The notes under the pieces: generated by a model
Told to the model about the DNA's origin: nothing
Database searches by the model: none
The model's input: the letters and a program-made list of their open reading frames with translations, nothing else
Origin: Verrucomicrobiota bacterium
GTDB lineage: Bacteria; Verrucomicrobiota; Verrucomicrobiia; Chthoniobacterales; UBA10450
Length of the DNA: 6,331 nucleotides
Direction of reading: 5' to 3'
Assembly (NCBI GenBank): GCA_003219925.1
Contig: QHQU01000023.1
Location: forward strand, 1 to 6,331
Program-made: the position numbers and the translations under genes
Shown: positions 1 through 5,686 of the stretch, in pieces
Numbering within the stretch: the first letter of the stretch is position 1
How the letters are laid out: every line of letters starts with the position of its first letter

Positions 1-2
1 AT

Positions 3-995
3 CTCGGCGAGGCGCTGCATGCCAAGGGTTACTACCACTACGCTTGCCTTAAAGATTATGACACGGCTGTGCGTTATTTTGAGCAAGCACGACATCTCCT
101 GCCGAATAGCAGCCGCATTCCCGAGTCAATGGCCTACGTCACACGGAGGCGAGGAGAGTGGGACCAGAGCGAGTCGTTCTTCAATGAGGCCGAGCGGCTC
201 GACCCACGGAACGTTTACGTGCTCGGACAACATGGGCAATCCTATATCGCTCTCCGTCGCTTTTCGGAAGCGTTGCACAAGTTTGATCAGATTCTCAACA
301 TTACTCTGGACGACATGGACACCCTCGCGGTAAAGGCGTCAGTGGCCCAAGCCGAAGGCGATTTGCCGCGTGCTTCGGCACTCCTGGTATCGCTTCACCC
401 TCCTCCTGACGATTCCAATGTCTTGTACGCTCAAGTTTACCAAACGATACTAGAGCGTCGTCCTGCGCAGATCATTCCTCAGCTAAAAGAAATACTTGCC
501 AAGCCTGATCCCGCGTGGGGTTACGCCATAGGCGAAATGCGCTTTTGGTTAGGTTGGGCGCAAGAAGTCGCCGGCGACCATGCCGCCGCCCAGGAAAGCT
601 GGCGCATGGCCCGCGGTGATCTGGAACCCTTCCTCAAAGAACAGCCGGAAAATTATAACCTCCTTTTCGATCTCGCGCTGACCAATATGGGCCTCGGTGA
701 CAAAGCGGCCGCGCTAACTCTGTCGCAGCGGGCGATGGCCGCGATGCGGATCGAGAAAGACGCCTTTGATGGACCCGCTCCGATTGAGATCCTGGCCCGC
801 GTGGCGGCGCAGGTCGGGGAGCCCGACCGCGCCATCGCCGCTTTACAAAAAGTGCTCGCGATACCGTACGAAGGTCCGTTGGGCGGCGGGCAGTGTCCGC
901 TTACTCCTGCGCTGCTCCGGCTCGATCCAATGTTCGATCCGCTGCGCGATGATCCGCGCTTTCAAAGACTCGCCGCCTCGCCCGCGCCAAAATAG
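3..995 (+). CDS. TPR-repeat protein, C-terminal part (5' end outside window)
   Basis: The frame is open from the window edge to a TAG at 993-995, giving 330 residues of a longer protein; the first whole codon is at 3. A GTG at 69 lies inside a repeat and is not a credible start. The first three repeats follow a 34-residue TPR period, ending near residues 34, 68 and 102, with typical Gly/Ala/Tyr-rich helices and a closing Pro (e.g. 'DYDTAVRYFEQA', 'GEWDQSESFFNEAERLDP'). More divergent helical repeats continue to about residue 290. The tail at about 304-323 contains 'LDPMFDPLRDDPRFQ', an ending I associate with large TPR proteins that carry an N-terminal winged-helix/TolB-like or Ser/Thr kinase domain. 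That missing N-terminal domain is inference. TPR arrays bind other proteins, so a regulatory or scaffolding role is likely, but no substrate can be named. No signal peptide or membrane segment is visible in this part. A link to the aromatic catabolism genes downstream is not evident. Confidence 0.85.
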   Translation, partial: LGEALHAKGYYHYACLKDYDTAVRYFEQARHLLPNSSRIPESMAYVTRRRGEWDQSESFFNEAERLDPRNVYVLGQHGQSYIALRRFSEALHKFDQILNITLDDMDTLAVKASVAQAEGDLPRASALLVSLHPPPDDSNVLYAQVYQTILERRPAQIIPQLKEILAKPDPAWGYAIGEMRFWLGWAQEVAGDHAAAQESWRMARGDLEPFLKEQPENYNLLFDLALTNMGLGDKAAALTLSQRAMAAMRIEKDAFDGPAPIEILARVAAQVGEPDRAIAALQKVLAIPYEGPLGGGQCPLTPALLRLDPMFDPLRDDPRFQRLAASPAPK

Positions 996-1005
996 ACCTG
1001 TGGAG

Positions 1006-1022
1006 GCAGCCGTGTCGGCTGC
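1006..1022 (+). terminator. Short stem-loop after the TPR gene, weak terminator candidate
   Basis: GCAGCCG at 1006-1012 pairs perfectly with CGGCTGC at 1016-1022 around a TGT loop, starting 11 bases after the TPR stop codon. No T-run follows, so intrinsic termination is doubtful. It could instead be part of a dispersed palindromic repeat. Confidence 0.3.
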
Positions 1023-1084
1023 GGTTATCGGTTTCGCAGGCGACAAACTGCCGCTACAATCACGCTTCTCCGCTGTCCCCATCC

Positions 1085-1113
1085 TTGCAGCGCGCCATTG
1101 TCGATCCTATATT
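1085..1113 (+). promoter_or_regulatory. Candidate sigma70-type promoter for hppD
   Basis: TTGCAG at 1085-1090 (3 of 6 matches to the -35 consensus) and TATATT at 1108-1113 (5 of 6 matches to the -10 consensus) are separated by 17 bases. Transcription would start near 1120, leaving a leader of about 25 bases that includes the GGAAGGA ribosome site at 1133-1139. A small interrupted inverted repeat, GGTT (1117-1120) and AACC (1129-1132), sits at the predicted start and could be an operator half-site pair. That last point is weak. Confidence 0.35.
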
Positions 1114-1144
1114 TTAGGTTGACCAATTAACCGGAAGGATTCAC

Positions 1145-2278
1145 ATGCCAACCACCATCGCCGCCCCCAAGAAAGCGCCCGCCGCCGAAGCAGATTTTTT
1201 ACCCCTCCAAGGCACCGATTACATCGAGTTTTACGTCGGCAACGCCAAACAAGCGGCGCATTTTTACAAAACCGCTTTTGGCTTCCAAAGCCTTGCTTAT
1301 TCCGGGCCTGAAACCGGCACCAAGGATCGGGCCAGTTATGCCATTCGGCAAAACCAACTGACCTTCGTTTTAACCACACCGCTGCGCCCCGACAATTCCA
1401 CCGCGGAACACGTCGCCAAACATGGTGACGGGGTGAAAGCGATCGCGTTGAAAGTGAAAGACGCCACTTCTGCCTGGGAGGAAACTACCAGCCGCGGGGG
1501 CAAGAGTTTCCTCGAACCGATGACTTTGACCGATGGCGACGGGCAACTGATCATGAGTGGCATCCATACTTATGGCGACACCGTTCATCTTTTCATCGAA
1601 CGCGAGGATTACAGCGGTATTTTCATGCCCGGGTTCGAAAAATGGGAATCGAATTACAATCCCTCTGAAACGGGATTGCTTTATTGCGATCACTGCGTGG
1701 GCAACGTCGGTTGGAACCAAATGAATCCGTGGGTGAAATTTTATGAGGACGTGATGGGGTTCCGAAATATCCTGACCTTCGATGACAAAGATATCTCGAC
1801 CGAATACTCGGCTCTGATGAGCAAGGTGATGAGTAACGGAAATGGTTTCGTGAAATTTCCGATTAATGAGCCGGCCGAGGGCAAAAAGAAATCGCAGGTG
1901 GAGGAATATCTGGATTTTTACAACGGGGAAGGCGTGCAACACGTGGCCATCGCGACCAAGGACATCGTCAAAACCGTGACCGAAATTCAGAAGCGCGGCA
2001 TCGAGTTCTTGAATATTCCATCAACCTACTACGACGAGTTGCCCGATCGCGTCGGCCACATCGATGAAGACCTGGAGCCGTTAAAGCGACTCGGCATTTT
2101 GGTCGATCGCGACGACGAGGGGTATCTGCTGCAAATATTTACCAAACCGGTGGAAGATCGTCCGACGCTCTTCTTCGAAATCATCCAGCGCAAGGGCGCG
2201 AAGAGTTTCGGCAAAGGCAATTTCAAAGCCCTGTTTGAGGCGCTGGAAAAAGAGCAGGAGAGGCGAGGCAATCTGTAA
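1145..2278 (+). CDS. hppD: 4-hydroxyphenylpyruvate dioxygenase
   Basis: This 377-residue protein has the usual length and layout of HPPD, two vicinal-oxygen-chelate halves. It converts 4-hydroxyphenylpyruvate plus O2 to homogentisate and CO2 using Fe(II), the second step of tyrosine breakdown, in the cytoplasm. The N-terminal half begins with 'GTDYIEFYVGNAKQAAHFY' (residues 23-41). In the catalytic half the three iron ligands are in their family contexts: His183 ('CDHCVGNV'), His266 ('GVQHVAIAT') and Glu345 ('LFFEIIQR'). The conserved closing helix 'FGKGNFKALFEALE' (residues 355-368) is present; it covers the active site in HPPD and helps separate it from looser relatives. The ATG at 1145 is supported by GGAAGGA (1133-1139), five bases upstream. 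The next gene, hmgA, uses its product. Hydroxymandelate synthase is the main alternative in this fold but is unlikely given the closing helix and the neighbour. Confidence 0.97.
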   Translation: MPTTIAAPKKAPAAEADFLPLQGTDYIEFYVGNAKQAAHFYKTAFGFQSLAYSGPETGTKDRASYAIRQNQLTFVLTTPLRPDNSTAEHVAKHGDGVKAIALKVKDATSAWEETTSRGGKSFLEPMTLTDGDGQLIMSGIHTYGDTVHLFIEREDYSGIFMPGFEKWESNYNPSETGLLYCDHCVGNVGWNQMNPWVKFYEDVMGFRNILTFDDKDISTEYSALMSKVMSNGNGFVKFPINEPAEGKKKSQVEEYLDFYNGEGVQHVAIATKDIVKTVTEIQKRGIEFLNIPSTYYDELPDRVGHIDEDLEPLKRLGILVDRDDEGYLLQIFTKPVEDRPTLFFEIIQRKGAKSFGKGNFKALFEALEKEQERRGNL

Positions 2279-2301
2279 ACTCTAAATGAACGTCAAGACG
2301 G

Positions 2302-2371
2302 CCCTCATCCTAACCTTCTCCCCGAGGGAGAAGGAACCACCTCTCCCTTTGGGAGAGGGTTGGGGTAAGGG
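2302..2371. repeat. REP-like nested palindromic element
   Basis: A 70-base imperfect palindrome lies between hppD and hmgA. Left hairpin: CCTTCTCCC (2314-2322) pairs with GGGAGAAGG (2326-2334) around CGA. Right hairpin: CCTCTCCC (2340-2347) pairs with GGGAGAGG (2351-2358) around TTT. The outer arms CCCTCATCCTAACC (2302-2315) and GGTTGGGGTAAGGG (2358-2371) are complementary at 11 of 14 positions, so the whole can fold as one cruciform. Read on the minus strand it encodes the 'LTPTLSQRER' string familiar from spurious ORFs over dispersed bacterial repeats of this kind. Neither hairpin has a following T-run. The transcript could still be stabilised or attenuated here, which is inference. Confidence 0.85.
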
Positions 2372-2382
2372 TAATCTGCTTG

Positions 2383-2412
2383 TTGTCAGTCCCATCGATT
2401 ACTATCTCTAAT
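2383..2412 (+). promoter_or_regulatory. Candidate sigma70-type promoter for hmgA, possibly leaderless
   Basis: TTGTCA at 2383-2388 (5 of 6 to -35) and TCTAAT at 2407-2412 (5 of 6 to -10) are 18 bases apart, immediately after the palindromic repeat. The expected start of transcription, 6-8 bases beyond the -10, falls at about 2419-2421, on or next to the hmgA ATG. The absence of a purine-rich ribosome site before that ATG fits a leaderless mRNA. Confidence 0.45.
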
Positions 2413-2420
2413 TCACACTT

Positions 2421-3605
2421 ATGCCATTTTATCAAAGACTCGGTCAGATTCCGCGAAAGCATCACATCTGGTTTCATCGCAACGGCGCAGCGCCGACCTA
2501 CAAGAACGAAGGCATCGCCTACGAACACGTCATTACGACGGAGGGATTCAACGAAGCCTATTCCATCATGTATCATCTGCGTCCGCCCACTCGTGTGCGG
2601 AGCGTTAAACTCCTGAAATGTGAAGAGCTGAAGAAAGCGGCGGACAGTCCGCTGCGTCATCACCATTTAAAGACCGCGAACATTCCGCGTCGCGGCGATC
2701 TCTACAGCGGGCGTATCCCGATTCTGTTCAACCAGGATATGACCGCGTGGCGGGCGCGGCCGGAGAAGCTGTACGGAAAATTCGAGTATTACAAAAATGG
2801 CGGTGCCGACGAAATCATCTTCATCTTCAAAGGTGGCGGCACGCTCGAGACGGTTTTCGGCAAACAACGTTATCGCGCGGAAGATTACATCGTCGTTCCC
2901 CGGGGGATCACATACCGGCTCGTGCCGGATAAGGTTGAAGAGGAAGATTATCTTATTCTCGAATCGTCCGGACCGGTCCGGATTCCGAAACGCTATCTGA
3001 ACAGCGAAGGTCAGATTAAAATGGGCTCGCCTTATTCCGAACGCGACTTTCACGGACCGACCCAACTGAATCCAATCGACCAGGAACGGGACACCGAAAT
3101 TCTGGTGAAAGATGGACCCCGTTGGACGTGCGTGACCATGGCGCATCATCCGTTCGACGTCGTTGGTTGGGACGGCTACGTCTACCCCTTCACCTTTAAC
3201 GCTCAGGACTTCGAGCCAATTACCGGAACGGTGCATCAACCGCCGCCCATTCATCAAACATTTGAAATCCGCGGTTACGTCGTCTGTACTTTCGCGCCGC
3301 GCTTGCTCGATACGCACCCCGAGGCCGTCAAAATTCCGTGGGTCCACGATAACGTCGAAGCCGACGAAGTTTTGTTTTACGTGCGCGGTAATTTTGGGTC
3401 GCGTCGCGGAATCGAGCCTGCCTCGATCACCCTCCATCCGCGCGGAATTCCGCACGGACCGCATCCGGGCACAATCATGGCGAGCAAAAATGCGCAGAGG
3501 ACCGAGGAACTGGCGGTCATGTTCGATACTCAGCACACTCTCGAGCTCACCGAAGCAGCGGTAGCGCTCGACGACGAGAAATATCCGTTGAGTTGGCTCG
3601 ATTAG
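2421..3605 (+). CDS. hmgA: Homogentisate 1,2-dioxygenase, short type
   Basis: The 394-residue product is a cupin-fold Fe(II) enzyme that opens the homogentisate ring to 4-maleylacetoacetate, the step after HppD. The start 'MPFYQRLGQIPRKHHIWF' and overall length mark a shorter branch than the roughly 430-445-residue human and Pseudomonas enzymes. The core is recognisable: 'HPFDVVGWDGYVYPF' (243-257), then 'VHQPPP' with His272 matching the catalytic His292 of the human enzyme. The iron ligands appear to be His309 ('WVHDN'), Glu316 ('ADEVLFYVRG') and His345 ('PHGPHPG'), matching human His335, Glu341 and His371. The His-to-Glu spacing is 7 rather than 6, implying a one-residue insertion. These equivalences are my own alignment by eye. 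No clear ribosome site precedes the ATG. The gene follows hppD after 142 bases holding a repeat and a promoter candidate, and runs almost directly into folE. A related dioxygenase with a different ring substrate is less likely given the HppD neighbour. Confidence 0.92.
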   Translation: MPFYQRLGQIPRKHHIWFHRNGAAPTYKNEGIAYEHVITTEGFNEAYSIMYHLRPPTRVRSVKLLKCEELKKAADSPLRHHHLKTANIPRRGDLYSGRIPILFNQDMTAWRARPEKLYGKFEYYKNGGADEIIFIFKGGGTLETVFGKQRYRAEDYIVVPRGITYRLVPDKVEEEDYLILESSGPVRIPKRYLNSEGQIKMGSPYSERDFHGPTQLNPIDQERDTEILVKDGPRWTCVTMAHHPFDVVGWDGYVYPFTFNAQDFEPITGTVHQPPPIHQTFEIRGYVVCTFAPRLLDTHPEAVKIPWVHDNVEADEVLFYVRGNFGSRRGIEPASITLHPRGIPHGPHPGTIMASKNAQRTEELAVMFDTQHTLELTEAAVALDDEKYPLSWLD

Positions 3606-3608
3606 GGA
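3604..3608 (+). promoter_or_regulatory. Ribosome-binding site deciding the folE start
   Basis: AGGGA overlaps the hmgA stop codon. It abuts the TTG at 3609, too close to serve it, but is nine bases from the TTG at 3618. This favours 3618 as the folE start and suggests translational coupling to hmgA. Confidence 0.5.
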
Positions 3609-3617
3609 TTGTCGATC

Positions 3618-4244
3618 TTGCGCACGAACGACTCTGAAATTGAAACCGAAGATCGAGTGGCGCCTTTTGGTCAACCGCTCCCGCCGGGTCAGATCGGCCG
3701 CCTAACGAAAGTCTATTGCGAATTGCTCGACGCGATCGGTGAAGACGGGGATCGCCAGGGCCTGGCGAAAACGCCAGCTCGGGCGGCGCGGGCGATGGAA
3801 TTTCTCACGCAAGGCTATCGCCAAAGCGTCGAGGAGATCGTCAACAACGCCATCTTCGATTCGGAAGCGAGCGAAATCATTCTCGTCAAAGACATCGAAC
3901 TCTATTCGATGTGCGAGCATCATCTGCTCCCATTCATCGGCCGCGCCCACGTCGCTTACATTCCCAATGGCAAAGTCATCGGATTGTCGAAAGTCGCGCG
4001 CATTGTCGATGTTTTTGCGCGCCGTTTGCAGATTCAGGAAAACCTGACGACGCAAATCGCCGAGTCGTTGATGAACTGTCTAGAACCAAACGGCGTCGCC
4101 GTCGTGGTGGAAGCGAAACATCTCTGCATGATGATGCGCGGCGTCGAGAAGCAGAACTCGATCATGAAAACTTCCTGTCTGCTCGGTGCTTTCAAAGAGG
4201 ACGCGCGCACTCGTTCCGAATTCCTCTCGCTCTTGAAAGAGTAA
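3618..4244 (+). CDS. folE: GTP cyclohydrolase I
   Basis: FolE converts GTP to 7,8-dihydroneopterin triphosphate, the entry point to folate, biopterin and, in many bacteria, queuosine. From TTG 3618 the product has 208 residues, a normal bacterial length. The zinc site is intact: Cys99 and His102 in 'MCEHHLLPF' and Cys170 in 'HLCMMMRGV', matching E. coli Cys110, His113 and Cys181. Other family marks are '[10 protein letters not shown]', '[28 protein letters not shown]' split across 111-138, and the closing 'FLSLLK'. TTG at 3609 (211 residues) and GTG at 3657 are alternative starts; no ATG lies nearby, and 3618 is chosen because AGGGA stands at a workable distance. The gene begins 12 bases after hmgA in the same frame, so co-transcription is very likely. 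With the downstream PTPS-like gene it makes the first two steps toward a tetrahydropterin, plausibly the cofactor for phenylalanine hydroxylase. Confidence 0.96.
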   Translation: MRTNDSEIETEDRVAPFGQPLPPGQIGRLTKVYCELLDAIGEDGDRQGLAKTPARAARAMEFLTQGYRQSVEEIVNNAIFDSEASEIILVKDIELYSMCEHHLLPFIGRAHVAYIPNGKVIGLSKVARIVDVFARRLQIQENLTTQIAESLMNCLEPNGVAVVVEAKHLCMMMRGVEKQNSIMKTSCLLGAFKEDARTRSEFLSLLKE

Positions 4245-4248
4245 CCGA

Positions 4249-4269
4249 AGATAGGCTTCCAGCCTATCT
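4249..4269 (+). repeat. Perfect palindrome just after folE
   Basis: AGATAGGCT (4249-4257) pairs over all 9 bases with AGCCTATCT (4261-4269) around TCC, five bases after the folE stop. There is no T-run. Its core AGGCTTCCAGCCT is the exact reverse complement of the core of the palindrome at 4307-4327, so the two form an inverted pair. It may act as an mRNA 3' end stabiliser or a partial terminator. Confidence 0.7.
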
Positions 4270-4275
4270 CGGGCG

Positions 4276-4292
4276 ACGGGCATCTTGCCGGT
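4276..4292. repeat. Imperfect palindrome in the folE-PTPS gap
   Basis: ACGGGCA (4276-4282) pairs with TGCCGGT (4286-4292) around TCT, with one G-G mismatch. It has the same 3-base-loop design as the flanking palindromes but an unrelated stem, which suggests a composite repeat element. Confidence 0.45.
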
Positions 4293-4306
4293 GGAGTTTT
4301 GCGTTT

Positions 4307-4327
4307 CGTCAGGCTGGAAGCCTGGCG
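4307..4327. repeat. Second palindrome, inverted partner of the first
   Basis: CGTCAGGCT (4307-4315) pairs with AGCCTGGCG (4319-4327) around GGA, with one T-G wobble. The core AGGCTGGAAGCCT is the reverse complement of the 4249-4269 core. Confidence 0.65.
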
Positions 4328-4332
4328 GCCGA

Positions 4333-4351
4333 GTCAAGCTGGATGCCTAAC
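4333..4351. repeat. Degenerate direct copy of the second palindrome
   Basis: The 19 bases here match 4308-4326 at 15 of 19 positions (GTCAAGCTGGATGCCTAAC against GTCAGGCTGGAAGCCTGGC), in the same orientation and 25 bases apart. The stem is partly lost, as expected of a decaying repeat copy. Confidence 0.5.
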
Positions 4352-4397
4352 TTCCATGCGTCATTTGCACGATCCTTCGCAGCATGTTTGCTCTTTG

Positions 4398-5510
4398 ATG
4401 CTTCTCACCGTCAGCAAACGCGTCGAATTCTCCGCTTCGCGGCGGTTGTTCGCAGAGAAATTTTCCGCAGAAGAGAACCGCAAGTTTTTCGGCGAAGAAA
4501 GCACCGCGCGTTACGGCACCGGCCGCAACTATGTGGCCTATTTTGTATTCAGCGGTCAGCCCGATCCTACAACTGGAATGCTGATCAACATCAGCGAAAT
4601 TAAGGAACGCGCCGGTCAAATCATTCACGATCGCTACGACCATCGCTTTTTGAACGAAGATAATCCCGCCTTTCGGGATAAAGTGCCGACCGCGGAGAAT
4701 ATTTGTCGGCAACTTCTCGAGGATGTCGCACCGCTTTTCGGTGGCGATCCGGCGAGGCTTGTTGCGGTGCATCCGCATTTAAGTGCGTCCGAGAATGAAA
4801 AACTTTTCGGTATTTCCACCGCTGAGCATGGTCACAATTATCGGACCCGACTTACTCTTCGTGCCGACTCAATTCCGCCAGAACCAGCACTCGGGACGGA
4901 GGAGGAAATTTCCTCATTGATTCACCTATTCCGAACCCAACTCGATCACAAAAACTTGAATCGCGATGTCGATGCATTGCGCGGGAAACCGATCACGACC
5001 GAATCGTTATCGCGCTTTATTCTTCAAAGCGGCTCAGGCAAGGTGCCATTATCCCGGGTTCGGCTGCATGAACGCGACGATTTTTTTGCGGAAGCTTGGA
5101 ATGATGGCGGACTGTTCCTGGGAATGCGTGAAGCATTTAGCGCGGCGCACCGTTTGCATGTGCTTTCCTTTTCCGATGCACAGAACGCTGAGCTATTTGG
5201 TAAATGCAACAATCCGCGGGGACATGGCCATCGTTACGTCGCGGAGGCGACAATCGGCGGCGAATACGACGAGCGTTCGGGCGCGCTGGCGAATTTTGAG
5301 GAACTGCGCGACGCCCTGGGACGGGCGCTCGCCCCTTGGCGCGACAAACACCTCGATCTTGAAACCAACGAATTTCGCGATGAGCCGTCCACCGGCGAGA
5401 ATATTGTGCGTGCGCTTTGGCCGAGGCTCGACACCGCGCTTCAACAGCGCCTCTTGCGATTGCGATTATGGGAAACGGCCAACAATCGTTTTACTTTGCG
5501 CAGGGTGTAG
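4398..5510 (+). CDS. Triple-module 6-pyruvoyl-tetrahydropterin synthase-like protein
   Basis: A normal PTPS/QueD subunit is about 120-145 residues; this 370-residue chain holds three such modules. Module 3 (about 236-370) is closest to animal-type PTPS. It has 'FSAAHRL' (His251), 'FGKCNNPRGHGHRY' (Cys270, His276, His278), 'STGEN' (Glu334) and 'RLWETANN' (Glu359), giving the zinc triad, catalytic Cys and pterin glutamates. However, 'RDKHLDLE' places Lys317 before His318 where Asp is expected. Module 1 (about 1-125) has 'FSASRR' and 'YGTGRNY' in place of the zinc histidines and no Cys, but keeps 'YDHRFLN' (Asp81-His82) and 'PTAEN'. Module 2 (about 119-228) keeps 'HGHNY' (His144, His146), 'LDHKNLN' (Asp183-His184) and 'TTES', has Ser140 at the Cys place, and shares or lacks its first strand. 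The likely reaction is dihydroneopterin triphosphate to 6-pyruvoyl-tetrahydropterin; a 6-carboxytetrahydropterin (queuosine) role is possible. ATG 4398 gives the usual family start 'LTVSKRVEFSAS'. ATG 4356 adds 14 residues. Neither has a clear ribosome site. Confidence 0.9.
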   Translation: MLLTVSKRVEFSASRRLFAEKFSAEENRKFFGEESTARYGTGRNYVAYFVFSGQPDPTTGMLINISEIKERAGQIIHDRYDHRFLNEDNPAFRDKVPTAENICRQLLEDVAPLFGGDPARLVAVHPHLSASENEKLFGISTAEHGHNYRTRLTLRADSIPPEPALGTEEEISSLIHLFRTQLDHKNLNRDVDALRGKPITTESLSRFILQSGSGKVPLSRVRLHERDDFFAEAWNDGGLFLGMREAFSAAHRLHVLSFSDAQNAELFGKCNNPRGHGHRYVAEATIGGEYDERSGALANFEELRDALGRALAPWRDKHLDLETNEFRDEPSTGENIVRALWPRLDTALQQRLLRLRLWETANNRFTLRRV

Positions 5511-5686
5511 CCCAGCCATCTGAAAACTGTGAGGGCCAACTCGCATCGGAGAGACGCCTTCTCGAGGCCCGTGCTTCTGTTCGCCAAATGAGGATGCTGG
5601 CGCCACATGGCTAGAAGCGTGCCCCACTGTCTTTGCGCGCTAAGAGCTTCCAACAGGCCTGAGCTCGCTCTAGCTTCTGAACGCAT

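Noticed and set aside
766..1122. Plus-strand frame overlapping the TPR gene end and the gap
   Set aside because: It is an out-of-frame shadow over the TPR coding region, and its extension past 995 has no protein features.
1370..1942. Minus-strand open frame of 190 codons opposite hppD
   Set aside because: It lies wholly within hppD and has no family features.
2310..2666. Minus-strand frame ending in 'LTPTLSQRER'
   Set aside because: The string comes from translating the palindromic repeat, and the rest is antisense to hmgA.
2667..3674. Minus-strand open frame of 335 codons opposite hmgA
   Set aside because: It mirrors hmgA almost completely, has no recognisable domain, and hmgA has clear family motifs. 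It is a codon-bias shadow.
4249..4351. CRISPR-like array
   Set aside because: The units are short palindromes with mixed orientation and unequal spacing, with no uniform repeat-spacer pattern and no cas genes.
4299..4397. Upstream TTG (4299) start for the PTPS-like gene
   Set aside because: It lies inside the palindrome cluster, and the added residues are translated repeat. The family pattern begins just after ATG 4398.
3911..4603. Plus-strand frame of 230 codons across folE, the gap and the PTPS-like gene
   Set aside because: It is Arg/Ser-rich with no domain and overlaps two well-supported genes in another frame.
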